NCBI GenBank assembly: GCA_029851415.1
Contig: CM056742.1
Span: 16,285,736-16,349,735 of the forward strand
Reading direction: 5' to 3'
Length of the DNA stretch: 64,000 nucleotides
DNA from: Eretmocerus hayati
Lineage: Eukaryota; Arthropoda; Insecta; Hymenoptera; Aphelinidae
The position numbers were made by a program, and so were the translations under genes. Of this stretch, positions 31,560 through 45,700 are shown piece by piece. The first letter of the stretch is position 1, and the number at the start of each line of letters is the position of its first letter. The notes under the pieces were generated by a model. It did not search any database and had not been told where the DNA came from. It saw only the letters and a program-made list of their open reading frames with translations.

Positions 31560-31991
31560 ATTGTTTGGATCATGTATCATGATCTATTTCGTTTTAACGT
31601 CGTCAAGATTACGTGTAGCGGATTCAAATGTAGAACACCATAGAAATCAAAATTATACGATGTATATTCGATTCGTATTCAGGAGATCTTATTTTCAGCA
31701 GGAATTCAATGCACTGAAGAGTTTTAATGTCAGAGCTGAAGTGGACTTTCAAAATGATCCAATATTCGGATTCTTTACAACTGTTTTTTAGTTTTTCAAT
31801 GATTCAGTGGACCAAAACTCGACTTCTTCATCTATACTATTAGTTTCGAGAAGAAGTTTGTTCTCTTGCAGAGTACTTCTTGGCATTTTTTGATTAAAAA
31901 AATAGCAAAGTTATAAACCATCTTCTGATTCTTCGTATATTGCCCGTGTCAAATAGTTGCCATACGAATGGAGTGCTTGGTATATGTACTA

Positions 31992-32779
31992 AGGTAAGTG
32001 TACCCAACTTGCCTCTGTACCCAACTTGCCCCCATATGCCGATCTCAGGAATGGGCGCTCGTTGACCTTCCCGCATTTTTTTTTACGTTCGTTATGTTGA
32101 AATATGAGAAAATACGTAGTTTTCATCGACCCCGGATCATTTCTGCGTTCTCCAGAAAATATAAAGTGAGTTTTCCATTTTTCGTGTTTGCACGGCTAAG
32201 AAATCGAGGAGGAAATCGCGTTCACTAAAACCGGTGCAAATTTATTTTTATTCGACCAATTTTGACGTACCTTAGCGCATTCGATTCCTTGTCTCAAGAA
32301 CTTCAAAATCCGCTCTTTAGGGTTGCAGAACTCTGATTTGGGGCGATTTTATGTACAAAACACGGAGATGATTTGAGAATCAAAAAGGCCGACATCGGAG
32401 TGTACCCAACATTCCCCATAAGAATGTGTTCACTGCATCAAAACAGGTCGGAAACAGTGTTTTGGGCCAGCTCAGAGCTACAAATGTCGCTGGATGGTGA
32501 TCAAAACGGATCAAAGCGATTTTATTCACTTCATCGCCGATTACATTGCTTTAAATGATGGGGGCATGTTGGGTACACACTTTTGTAAACTCTCAAAAAT
32601 CACCTTTTGGGAGAATTCAAACAGCTCGGCTCCACTCCATCCAAATTGGACGTATCTTAGCTCATTTTAAAGGTCTCGGAGCAAGCTTTAAAATGAGCTG
32701 AGGTACGTTGGAAAATATTGAGATTAGCCAGAATTATTAGGAAAATGGCTTAATGGGGGCAAGTTGGGTACACTTACCT
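31992..32779. mobile_element. TA-flanked inverted-repeat MITE, 788 bp
   Basis: Both ends read AGGTAAGTGTACCCAACTTG inward, flanked by TA (31990-31991, 32780-32781). The core contains TAGCTCATTTTAAAG and its inverted partner, a motif also present in the MITE at 20679-21559, so these may be related families. No coding capacity. Confidence 0.88.
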
Positions 32780-32781
32780 TA

Positions 32782-33473
32782 TTTTTTGGTATCAGTGCGA
32801 ATAAATCTTTTTAAACAAGTTAGAATGGAAAATAGTGCTCGAGTGACGCTATGCCTTTGCACGCATTCATGTGCAAGCACAGCAAAACGCCTCTTCGCAA
32901 TAATGAAGAGATATAAGAATCAAGAAAACTTTAAAAAATAGTTTAGAGCCCACACACGAAGAATGGGACTATTTGATACGGAAGGAATACAGGAATTTCA
33001 TACATATTCGATCTTTTTAGAACGACGTTTGACAACGCACTATGGAAACATACAGTTGCCTCAACTCGATAACTATCACTAAGCAGGCAGCTTGACCCTA
33101 ACTTGAAGAACCAAATCTAGAAGCATGCTGAAATTATAACGCCATTCGCTACATCGTTGCCTTTCGACGTTCAGATGGATTACTGCAACTAGTGTGATTA
33201 GCGTTGAGTCCTGACTTTGGGTAAATCCGTTGAGTTTAATCAGGGTTGCTTATTTCATAGATGCCATGGCAGTCATGTATGAAAGAGTCGTTTTAGTTAT
33301 CTGGAACAAGTTTTGGCAAAACAATTTCAGAAGTCAGAGCTGTTACAGAACTCGAGACCACTCGCAATCCTGATATGTAACGGTAATATATGCAAAAGTA
33401 GCAAGTCTAAGCGGAAATTTTGTTCTATTTCTTATTTGAATTCATTGCGACAGACGAAGTTAGAATGGTAAGA
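32782..33473. other. Intergenic stretch without recognised features
   Basis: No repeat, RNA gene or coding exon recognised. It separates the MITE from a small hairpin and lies between the two receptor loci. Confidence 0.4.
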
Positions 33474-33640
33474 GGATGTCGAATACCGACATTGTCATGT
33501 TCATAAACCATTCGCTGATCTTTTGAGATATCGTAATTCGAAAAAGTAACGCCGATTCTATGGACCAAGCAAAATCGGCGTTACTGATATCTCGAAATTT
33601 CAGCGAATGGTTTGTGAACTCGCGACAATGTCGATAAGTA
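33474..33640. repeat. Small foldback hairpin
   Basis: Arms of about 65 bp (CGACATTGTCATGTTCATAA on the left, inverted at the right as TTTGTGAACTCGCGACAATG) meet around TAACGCCGAT/ATCGGCGTTA. Differences between the arms suggest moderate age. No target duplication was seen. Confidence 0.75.
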
Positions 33641-33888
33641 CGCAAAGAGGATAGGACTCCGACGTCCATTTTAGTAAAATCTCATTACATTTGCCGAATC
33701 TATTATTTGAGACAGAGAACATTCCATGTCCAAAGTGATACACGATTCTAATCTAAAAGATTCTGCACCAAGCAAATATCTATCATCTTGGGCATCAATC
33801 TTGCTCTCGAAAATATTCTCTCTGGATTCTAAACTTGACATTATGCAAAGGAAACCTTTAGTCATTCGAAGAAAAGATGCGTAAGAAT

Positions 33889-35571
33889 CATTTCGGAACA
33901 TTTCGTCCAGAGCCATCCCTAAAGGGGTCTGGAAAAATCCCAAGAAATTGTTTTCCACTAGAAATATGTTTGGATAGTACAAAAAGAATTTTTTCGATTC
34001 TTTTCTCAACCACCCAATGGTCCCTAGGGCTCATAAAAGGTCCATTTTAGGCTCCTTTTTAGCCTATTCTCAGAAAATCATAGTTCCGACTAGACTCAAC
34101 CTTTTTGGACGTACTTCGGCGCATTTTCTTTGTGAAGACTAGTTCTCATGAAAGAAAAATTGTTCGCCACCGATTATTGAGCCTAGCGATTTGTAGGAGC
34201 TATTTGCTGTGAGCAGATCTTAGAGATTTTTGGGTCTTCTTCCAAGTGTTCTAGCTTTTACTACACAAGTGATAATCGACTTCTACCGGTAGTCATTTCA
34301 AAGGTCTTGGAAAAACCTACAATTTAACTACCGGTCAAAGTCGATTATCGTACTTCTCATAGGAGCTATAGCCGATACAACACAGGCATGGCTCGCATAT
34401 GCTTCCATCTGAGTTGTTGTGCACCAATCTGGGTGGAATCTTTCCCCAAAGTACCCCCAAATATGTGTAAGAACTTCCGGAAGCGAGCCCCAAGCCAGAA
34501 GCGAGCTGGAGGTTCAAACCATCAGGTCCAAAATGGGCATTATTTCGTCTAAGTTGGGGCAGGCGAGCGAGGGCTCGATTCCCCGTGTTCCTGCCCACAA
34601 ACGAGACGAGTGGCTAGAATAGAGATACAAATATGTTTTTCCGACTCAGAATAACTATCTAAACACGGTTCCGGGTCAATTTAGCTCTGAATTATTGTCA
34701 TTTTGCAGTACCTAGAGGCACAAAACCTGTTATTGTGGAGTTTAGCGCCGTTTAAGGATTGGATGATATCCTAGCCACAAATTGACCCGGAACCGTGTTT
34801 AGATAGTTATTCTGAGTCGGAAATATATGATTGTATCTCTATTCTAGCCACTCGTCTCGTTCGTGGGCAGGAACACGGGGAATCGAGCCCTCGCTCGCCT
34901 GCCCCAACTTAGACGAAATAATGCCCATTTTGGACCTGATGGTTTGAACCTCCAGCTCGCTTCTGGCTTGGGGCTCGCTTCCGGAAGTTCTTACACATAT
35001 TTGGGGGTACTTTGGGGAAAGATTCCACCCAGATTGGTGCACAACAACTCAGATGGAAGCATATGCGAGCCATGCCTGTGTTGTATCGGCTATAGCTCCT
35101 CTGAGAAGTACGATAATCGACTTTGACCGGTAGTTAAATTGTAGTTTTTTTCAAGACCTTCAAAATGACTACTGGTAAAAGTCGATTATCACATATCTAG
35201 TAGGAGCTAGATCACTTGGAAGAAGATCCAAAACTTACTAAAATCTGCTCACAGAAAATAGCTCCTACAAACCACTACACTCAATAATCGGTAGCGGACA
35301 ATTTCTCTCTCAAAGGAACCAGTCCTCACAAAGAAAATGCGCTGAAGTACATCCAAAAAGATTGAGTCTATCCGGAGCTATGATTTTCTGAGACAAGGCT
35401 AAAAAGGGGCTAAAAATGGACCTTGTATGAGCTCTAGGACCCATTGGGGGATTGAAAAAAAATCTGAAAAAATTTTCTTGGTACTATTTAAACATATCAC
35501 TAATAAAAAATATGTTTGGGATTTTTCCCAGACCGTCCTGGTGACGGCTCTGGCCGAAATGCTCCGAAATG
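33889..35571. mobile_element. 1.7-kb foldback element
   Basis: Two arms of about 790 bp are inverted copies (33889-34684 and 34783-35571) around a spacer of about 100 bp that contains GTACCTAGAGGCACAAAACC. The outer end is CATTTCGG...CATTTCG. The inner parts of the arms are almost identical while the outer parts differ more. A half copy lies at 1867-2645. No transposase; terminal features do not settle the superfamily. Confidence 0.82.
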
Positions 35572-36566
35572 CATGACTCATATAAGCATTCCCATTTATT
35601 TTCAACATAACCAAAATATTTGTATTTTCATCAAACCTCGACGGTATAAGTTGAACGTCATGTACGAAGTTTTACGCGTAGGGAAAAATCTGCTGACCAG
35701 GCAAGACTCGGCTGAGGAGAGATCAAGAGTTATGCTCGAGTTCTCAATTTTCTGAGATCCGTACCTGAGACTGACTTCCATTTTTCGATGGTACTATGAT
35801 TTGTGATGGCTTGCAAAGTCTCATATAGCAGCAGGTCTTTTGAAAAAAAATCACCATGACGCTAACTGCTTTCAAGAAACTGCTTTGAAGTTGAATTGAC
35901 CTTGAGCAGAATTCGGAATTCAGCAAAGTATAACTAATTCTTTTGAATTCGAATATTTATGGGAATCTTTTGATCTGCGATGCGGATTGGATATCTTTGT
36001 CATTCGAATCCGGATCTATACCGCACTTAGGGATCCGGATCTGCAGATGGTGAAGAAATTCCTTTTAAAGAGAAAGCTCCCCGAATTGGACATGAATTCC
36101 AAAGAATTTTGGCGGAACAGGTCTAAAGTGGTCCCAAGAACCCAGGATCTGAAAAGGTCCCGACCCGGCTCAAAAGTAGATACTTTATTGATACGAAAGA
36201 CTGTCCATCTGGAACTGCAGTACGTCCGAAGAGTATCTAACCCCCTAAGATCTCCGAAGGGTATACAATCAAAATCGTCCACTTCCCTCTACTATCAGGG
36301 CAAATTCAGATGACCCTCATCGAGGTGAATGAGATGGCGTAACGGAAACCCTATCTTGATACCAAAAAATTTGTGTATTGAACAATTTTTATTGAAACTA
36401 GGTCACTTTTTGGATATTTCAGGGATGATCCGATACTTTTTGAAGCTACTGTATACGCGAAGCTTTGGCACAGAAAAGGCGCAAGTATCGAACCCAGAAT
36501 CTACCGATCGCTGCATGTTCCAACTAGTCAAGCATCTTTTCGAAGAAGGAGAGAACTCCCAGCTCC

Positions 36567-36765
36567 TTAGATGTCAGTTTTTTTAGATTGAACCAAAATA
36601 AGCACGCAATACTGGCTAGGTGTCTTAGTTACCTTTGCAAATGATTCCATTGAAACAGGACAAACTGATCCCGCCTTTAAGACGAAAGGCTTAAGAGATC
36701 GGCGTAAGATCAATAAAATCATCTTGCGCTCTTTTAGCGACATACGATCCCACTTACTGAAATAC
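36567..36765 (-). CDS. OrB exon 7 (C-terminus)
   Basis: Acceptor TTTGCAG precedes G at 36765; TAA at 36569-36567. It has the conserved LKPFVLKAGSVCPVSMESF block followed by AKVTKTPSQYCVLIL. The frame extends 15 residues beyond the OrA stop. Confidence 0.85.
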
Positions 36766-39700
36766 CTGCAAATGTCGTGCATGAAATCGATCATTCAATA
36801 TAAGCCGAAAAAGAGGGAGATAGGACGTACGCCGATTCGAATAGTCGTTCACTGTAGTCAATAATTTCTTGCCCCATCCAATTGACGCAGAGTAAGGCAG
36901 TTTTCACACCGACCCACATTACCGGGCATACGTATCTTTTGATAGGAGGGGCATCCACCGCATAAGCCATCTGGAATTGAATTTCGGTAAGTGAGCACCG
37001 TCAAGTGACATTGCTGAATCTAATGTGTTCCCATATCCGCATGCATGGTCTCACAAACCGATGCATCAAACCACATATATGTTCATCGCATTTTGAATGG
37101 AATTGAAAAAAATTACTTACGTAGTACATACAAGAATCAAGATCAGTTGATTTGAGAGTCACTTACAGGGATCCCTTGTTATCCGCGGGGGTTTGATTCC
37201 AGGAAAGTACCGCGAACAACAAAACCGCGGATGAAGAGACCTTGGTCTTATGGGAAATAGAGAGTTACGTTCCACTAAGTTGGCATATCACGAGAGACGT
37301 GTTAAACTATCAATGTCTGAATTGAGTATAATACTTTTTATGAAAGCATTTCGCAATATTGATACATGTGAACACCGAATCTTGGAGGTCGAAGAAAGAA
37401 TGAGTGCTCAAACCTCCAACAAATCTATCAGAAGATGCTTCAAAATTAGGATGAATCGTCATTTTCGACAGTTTTGCTGGTCTTTCGTGGTCTTTGACAT
37501 TTCTTCAAATTGTTGCTCTGAACCATGAAACTGAGATTTGCAGTCATTATGAGGTCATGATGGGCCACTGCCATAATATCCACACTTAAGTTCTATCATC
37601 TTAACAATCATTTTTGACTCCAATGTCTGCTCATGCGCACCATGATGAAGATTTCATGTCGGAAACTCAAATGCAAGATCTTCAACACTTCTGTGGTTCA
37701 ACTTGGTCCGGGCGGAAGAATTTGAGATTGATTGGACTACAAGATCATTCTACTTCATGGTTCGGTTACATATCTTACTCGGTGTGATCATGGATCATTG
37801 ATCATTAAATACAAGCAGAAATTCATAAAAATAAGATAATTTTTGAACAGTAATGACCAATCGATTCGCGGATAACGAAACTAACCACGTGTATAACAAA
37901 GTGCAAAGCTGTGATCCGTTGATACTAAGACCCGCGGATGACGAAGGATGCCTGTATTCATCAGTTCATGGAATTTGACTTCTATCACTCTCGTCGTTCT
38001 GGAACAAAAGATTCTCGATAACCACAGCGTCGGCCAAAGACAAGTCAAAAAACCATGTCTGGTGATATGGAATTTTTCAAATAGAGAGTCAGTGATAATT
38101 TCCGCCCTCGACCTACAACTGGACTAAATTAGAACTGGAATTATAATGTAAAGAATAGAGAGTGGGTATTCACAATAGTTCTGTCCGGATTTCCGTGTCA
38201 AAAATGGAGGAATCAAATAAAGTACGTGCCTTTCCCTTCTTCTTTGTGGATACCTATGCAGAAAAGTTCCGATGCAAGGTCTCTTTCCGTACCATACCCT
38301 TACCACCCGATTTTTTACCGTTTTCTTTTTATTCCTTGTGGAGGCATTGGGCCGCGGGGAGATCGGGTCGGACGAATTCTGGTTTTCATATATGCGTGCG
38401 TTTCTGAACTAAGATCTCTCTCGAAAAAGATTCACAACATGTACGAACAGTAAACATACCGTTCTTATGGGAATATTCCGTTCATTTCTCCCTAACTCTT
38501 CTTCGCCGTTGATAAAGGAACCAACGATGATTGTGATACCATCGTATTTCTGTACAGGTCCTGTCATAGTACCGCAGAAACGAATCTATTTTTCAAGAGA
38601 AATTTTTCCGTGGTCGCATAGTCATATCTCACATGCAAATGGAGCTATAGAAACTTGAAAAAATAGGCACAGAAGTTTTTTTTACTTCCAGGTGCTTTTT
38701 GAATTATTTCCGTTCATTGATTTACGTCAGATCTGCAGAGATCCAAGGTTTGATATAATTATCATGAATGTTGCTGTTCAATTCTACTAAACAAAATCTG
38801 TTGTGAAGCACAAAAAGAAAAATCCGATAGGCCTGGGAATACTAAGCAGAAGCTAACTAATAAGACTATACTGGGATTGTTTTGAATCAACAAGGCCGAA
38901 AAGATCGAGATTTTAAATTGGGCATTTCGATTGTACTTGTCTACAGCATTTGTACCAGTAGTGTACTCTCACATCAGAGTAAGCAAGCAATTCTTGAATA
39001 ATCTTGAAGATTATCGAAGTAACATTCATCGTGATCGAGTGGACCAATTACACTGTACAACAACATTTTACTCTAGAATGTCCACACGAGAATATCGTAT
39101 GCGTCTCGCTCCAGTCTACCCTCTATTGAGCTCGTCAGAGAGTCTTGAGATATGCCATAACACCAGACAGGGTTTTCGATTTCTCTATGACATACTCTAT
39201 GATTCGACGCAGAAAGCTGGGGTTCGAATCTCGGCCGGCACTAATGTGAAATTTTCATAAGTGCTTTTCGAAGGTTTCGGTGGTTCGGAACCCACCTTAA
39301 ACTTGTAGGTCCCGCAGAATAACCTCGAAAAGAGTTTGAAAATGTGTTAATGAGAGAAAAAAATACTCTATGATTTTCGAAAACCGTATGTTCCAAGACG
39401 ATCAGAATGAGAGCGGAAGGCGAGATCTATGATCTGGTGAATTGTGTAACTCTCAAATCGGCCAATTTTTATCCTTCTGTGTTGAGTTTGCGCAGTTTGC
39501 GAGAGTATTATTGCAACGTATTACTCACGTAATAGCATGAAAGAGTCAAGATCAAGCCGCATCCTAGTTCAACTATCATCAATTCCAAATTTGCCACCCC
39601 TTCCAACTCTGCACAAAAACTTGCAAAACACCACTGTGGTCATTTTAATTATCTTACAAACGTATGTCATGAATGAAACGTACTTCAACAATCGATTGTG

Positions 39701-42700
39701 TAGGATGACTATTTGACTCATACCATCATATTCAGCGCTCGTAGGTGCCAGATGTGGACATCTGGCCCGAACTCTCGAGCAAGATTCAACGTAGTTTTCT
39801 ATCCTGAAACTAGATATATCGTGATAAACGTCCTATTATCAATAATGAGTGTGATGCTCTTTTAGCTCATAAAGTGTGTTGATTTGAATAATAGTTTGGT
39901 TTGAAGTTAATGATGATCTCACCTCACCAAGTGGAATATGCAACAAATATACCTTACGCACACGACAAATATGGTTGTAAGACCTGCCAAAAGAATTATC
40001 TCGGGACTCATGGCTGCAAGGACGTGTATCCAGCCCAGCCAGAAATGATCCTCTTGTTTGAAGTAAATGTAGTCAGCATGGAATAGAGGGATCATATAAG
40101 TCCCGTCGCCCTCGCCAATATAAATATCCAATAGGTAACACAGTACCGGTATACTGGGAAGTACTATAAAAGCTCCAATCGTGAAGTAAACTGATCGAAA
40201 ATCATATAATAATTAGTATTAACTTCATTGAAACCCTTCGGATAAAATAAATCATCAGACACCTCGTCAGACACATCAATGGTACGTGTTTATCCTTATG
40301 AATATTCGCAATGATTGAAATGTTGAAACCATGCAAGTATCAACTGTATAGAAATCCCTACTCATTGTACAGTACGGAGTAATCATTGATACTTGACTTT
40401 CACGTTCTTGTTCTAGTTTTATCTGAGTTGAGTCTCGATGCAAGTTTCAACATTTTTAGTTCAAAAGATTGCTGTCGATTATATTATCATATAGTATACT
40501 TGGCAGTAGTTAATTCTTTCTGAATGGGGGACACAAGTCCTCACAGTTTCGTCGCTCTCGTGTGATTTCAAGGGCACAGACAATTCACTAAACACATGAA
40601 AAGAGAGACAGGTTCGAGAGCGTTTGGAGTGGCAATCATACTTCTGAAGTCCTAAACCTCAAAATATCTTCTCTTTTGACTACACCTCAGACGTCTCTAT
40701 TATTTTCATATGATTCAAGCTATGACTCAAATCACATCTGCACAATAGCAGGAAGACGTTACGTATCCCTTAAGGTATGACTCTGGTGGTTTTGGATCGA
40801 AAAATAGGTTTTTCAGAAGTTTTTTTAAATTATGTTTTCCGAACTATTTTGGAATATTATCAACAGCTCCTGGGCCGTTATTCATATTATCTTCCCCTGA
40901 ATGAGTGACATTCGATGTGCGAATTGACATCGAAAAGAGGTTTGTTTCACTACTCCTCCAAACTATCAATTTGAAACTTTCCGGTTGACGGCCATCTTGC
41001 TTCTTTAGGGTCCCTATATGATTCATCAGGGTTTCTGGTCGCAAACTGCTTATTGTAGAACTGACCAGTGATACTTCGGTGCTTCGACAAATGAGAGATG
41101 AGAAGAACAGAGAAGAATGGATCACATCGGGAAATGACCAATTGAAATAATTCTCTAAATATTCTAACTAAATTTTGATGCTACTGTTATTAACCCATAG
41201 GCGCCGTATGGGTCCTGCAGGACCCATGAACAATATGTTGGATTTCGTAAATTTGAATCAATATTTTATGCCTCTCAACATTCAAACATCTTGTTTAAGG
41301 TCATACCTAATTGTTTTGTGTGGTTATTGAGGCCTATCAACAGGCTCCGAGTTTCCAGACCACTCTCAAATCATCGTCCGGACAAATTTTTAAATCGATA
41401 AAAATGACCCGTCATTGTACGGAGCGTATTTTGCATTTTTTGAGTTTCCGACCGGGTTCGACACTACGGGGCTCTTCAGTGGTGTCAATAACATCCCTTC
41501 GACCAAGAATGCATCTATAGAATACGCATAGATAACCAAAATTATGAGAAATTTCATTGTGACGCTTCACATGACCGACCCGAAAACCGATGTTCCAGAG
41601 TGTTTTATGGGATTCTACGTGCATTGCGCCTAATAGGAGCCTCCAAAGATTTGAATCAACGCGATTAACAAGATAGCAACCCGTTTTTAGATGGTCTCGG
41701 TTTCTATGGGTTAAGGCCAGTCCGTAGTCCCCGCAATACTGCAACCAGACACGCACCGGAGTACATGCAGGTTTTCAAACAATATCTAATTTTAAAATTA
41801 TTGCAAACACTTTTCGGATAAAATCATTGAGTCAGCGCGCTTCCCAATGAAATTTCCAATCATTTGAGCTTTGTTGCGTCTCAAAATTCGTGGTATATTT
41901 TGCAGGATTTGGAAAACCGCAATCTTGAGCTGTCGCTGCCGCATCGTAGGAACCACGGTGTCATGCACTTTGCCATTTTCCAAATCTCGCAAAATATATC
42001 GCGAGTTTTGAGACGCGACCAAGCTCAAATGATTGAAAATTTTATTGGGAAGCGCGCTGACTCAATGATCTGGTCCAAAAAGTGTTTGCAACTATTTAGA
42101 AATTAAATATTGTTGGAATTAAGCTATGCAAATCACCGTGGCGCCATCTATGGAGTAGTGAGCAAGTGTAAGCACTGGCCTTAAAGACGCTGGATCTTCT
42201 CTTGCCCACCCTACGACTAAACTCCCTTCATATTCAACCGATGAAAATAAGTTTCTTATAAAATTGAAAAAAATGCATGGAGAAGAATTGGGGAAGAGAG
42301 ATATTTCTAGGACATGGAACTCAATACAATCAGTTGAATAGTTGAATAGTATGAACTTGCGTAGCTATCGGTCCTGATTATCCTCATATATGATGGATTC
42401 CATTTAAAAACGACACATGAAAAATAGTGATATCTCGGATCGATTTTTCGTGGTTTTGATTCGATTCTCTAGTCCAAAATATGAAGTTTACACCCACTGG
42501 GAAGTCCCAAAAGAATTTCGGAGTCGCCTGCGGAGCTATTTCTGTTTCGCTTTTTAATTTCACCTGAACATCAAAATCATGATCTTTTGTTACAAAATTA
42601 AATATATCTCGAGTTTGGCTTAAGGTAATGCAACGTGGCTTGCACCATTCGAAAGATCTTAGAAAAACCTATCAAGGGTGACCTTGAAAATTTTCGTTCA

Positions 42701-45700
42701 GCCTTTTCAGGCCCTGATCAGGCAAAATCCGGAATAATCAGGCTAACCTGATTATGTCAAAAAGCAGTTTTTTTTTATTTTTTCAAAAACATGATTTCCC
42801 ATGCAAAATTGCACGATCTTTGCGATGGAACTAATCCGAAGTTGTTTTTTCACTGTTTTATGCGTTTTTGGGTCAATTTTCCAACTTTTTATTCTCCGAC
42901 CAATCAGAAAACAGAGATTTCTGCACATGCGCGTGGTTTACGGGATTAGAAAGTAGTTCCAATCGAAAGCTGAGGGAATTTTCTTCAAAATGACTTGTTG
43001 CAGAACTCCATTTGATCGACTGGAACTGAAGATACACGATCACGATTCTTGAGACATCATTATTATCCATAATATGGCATCATAAGTGTGATGTGTTGTG
43101 ACTGAGTTGAAATAGTGGTTTTTAGGTTATTTGGCAAGATGCTAGAGATCTTACCAAGAATGACTTCCAGTATTGAAGTATATCAAAGAGCACTCCAACC
43201 GCAGAACATGACAGAAGCTCTTCTCTGAAGATAGTTTGATCGGTTCCTAATTGTGTATCAACAGAGCCATGGATAAGCATGAGTTGAAGTTTGAATGCAC
43301 CACTTGATGATTTTATGTAGATCAGAACCAATTATCAGGCTATGTTTACTAGAGTATTGTTGTCATAAAGGAACTTAAGTGATGCCGTCAGCTGAATTGA
43401 TGATATTTCAGTAATTTGTCAAGCCTTTCGTGTGATGATAATACTCCCAAAGTCTACAGTCTGGCATACTTATTCACTTTCTTTCTGGCTTCTGTATCGG
43501 TATAGAAATCATAGCAAACCAGAAGAACCACCCAAGATCTGAAGAAGGGAACAATTAGTATCATCAAATGGCTTCACCCGCTTATCTTGGAAAAGCCCCT
43601 TTCACACACAATGATTTTCTAACCTTGAAAAGTTTTTGTGCGCATCAGATCTTAATAAACATACCTCAACTTTTTTTACACATTGTTTGAAGTATTTGAA
43701 ATAGAATCTACTTATTGTGCTAAAAGGATTGACAACTTTGGATACATGTCCGGAACTTGTGTTCATGCAGTAAAATGGGTGTTCCTCATTGTTTTTTGAG
43801 GCTTGAAATTCTAGCGTGAAAGTAATTCCTTGCCAATAATAGGGAAAGCATTGTATCGCTAGCAAAATAAGTAACTTCTGTTGGATATGCTGTGTACTGT
43901 ATGAGAAAAAAAGGCCATCTCTCTACTTAATAACTGATTGCGCACAAAAAATTTCTTGTAACTATGGTTTTGCTCGATTGAAAATGACAAAATATGGCTT
44001 AGTCGGCTATAACTAGACTGAATGAGCTGAAAATCACTCCAAGTTCATTTTTCATACAGGTCTTGATGCTGGGTAAGTATGCAAGTCATAGCTTCCAAAG
44101 TGGAAAAAATTTTGAAACCACCAGAGTCATACCTTAATGAAGAAGAAGATAATGAGAGGGTAGTCCGAGCGCTGCGCAAGTTCACATATACGGTTTGTAT
44201 CGCATGAGAGTGACAAAATTGTGATCACCTGGTTCCTTTATTCGGAACAAATCAACTACCGCCAAGTGTACATAGCCGTACGGAGCAATTTAGCCTATCT
44301 TTGTCACTAGGTCAGTCTCGCTCCACTCAACAGACATGTCTCCAGGTACCCAAAATCGGCTTGCAGGCGAAGTGCGGATGTAATTTTTGATGGCGAGATC
44401 CCATAAATCACGTATAAAAGCGGCATTGTCTTGGTGAGGGTTATGGAAAAGAATCATCTGGAATCATGTGAGTCAGAATCGCGGGTCATGACGATGTTTC
44501 CGTGGGCCACAATTTTTTCCATCACCTAATTCTTAAAGACATGTGCAGAATCACCAACAAGACAAGAAATACAAAGTTTTCGAACACCTTATCGGCCAAT
44601 AGAGCGGAACGTCTCGCAAAACACCTCCTAGGATATTAATCTTTCTTTTCTAATGTGGTGGAGAATATTAATACCGAGTAAGGTAGACCAATAGCTAATT
44701 CTTTGCCCTCACTTTTTCACTACGTGTGAACTGTTACCCTCGGTTTCTAAACACACACACACCCACACAAATGTATAGATTATACAGAGATCGTGTTGAA
44801 GACGATAAATCTGTGAAGCAGCTACGTGGTGAAGTCATGTGTTAGTCAATAAACCCAGATCACATGGGGTCCCCAAAGTTGGTAAAAGTAGAGCTTCCGA
44901 ACCCTCTCGGGAATGATTACATATTGTACTCAAGGAATTATCAATATAATTATTTTCGACGTATTTTTCCCTCAGCTTTCCGACGGTGGAACTGATTTTC
45001 TCTATTTCGGTCAAAATAACGTCCAACAATTGGCTTCCAAAGTTTGAAAGTGCTCTAGGCAATAAACCAACCGAACTTGTCATCTTAGGTACATTTGATA
45101 TCACGAAAAGACGTTACTGACCAGGAGAGGTCATCACATCCGGATCACGGATTTGGCTGAAACATTGGAAATAGTCTTCTTTTAGTGCCAAAAGATAAAA
45201 TGCAAAATTATAGACCCTAACGCTCAAGCATTTCGGAGCTACAGCCAAGGACATTAGCATTGCCCATATTGCCACCGAGACTAGACTGCCACGACGCCTG
45301 CAGGCCAGCCGCAGCACCTCGGTGCAGCCGGCTCATGGAGAAATCGCGCGGACTCGTCCGATTGTTTTAGCACATGGCAGTGTGTGAATGCTCATAATAT
45401 TATCATGCTTGATCAATTGTGTCGTCAAAAGTTGTGCAAATCGGAACTAGAAGTGGTCCTGCATGCATTGTGTAGGCCGTTGCTTGTCGTCGGCAGAGTG
45501 ATTATGTGTTTTAATGATAAATGTTCTGACACTCGCCGGTTCCGCACAGGTTAGCAGAAGACGCGAGCAGTGACAGGACAGTCAACGGCGAGCGCATTTT
45601 TGTGTATAGAAAACCTCATTGTATCTCAACTCTTAATCCTCAGATCGGCTTCATGATTGAGACGGTCATTGTCGAGGTGATGCTCTTGAAGATGCATCCC

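Larger units (their letters stand above)
450..31800 (-). repeat. Tandem duplication unit, copy A (OrA locus)
   Basis: Collinear blocks of this stretch recur in the same order and orientation between about 35675 and 55700. Examples are 640-1740 with 35900-36985, 5040-5830 with 39410-40205, 17180-17830 with 46990-47640, 23885-24700 with 50685-51480, 26400-27185 with 52220-52990 and 29560-30450 with 53010-53940. The blocks carry the odorant receptor exons plus intron flanks. What lies between them differs mostly through mobile element insertions. Confidence 0.85.
40774..44133. mobile_element. TTAA-flanked inverted-repeat element, 3.4 kb
   Basis: The ends read GGTATGACTCTGGTGGTTT inward on both sides and TTAA flanks both (40770-40773, 44134-44137), so the target choice resembles piggyBac-type transposition. 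No transposase ORF is visible. It contains a separate piggyBac-like MITE and a palindrome, so part of its length is later insertion. Confidence 0.75.
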
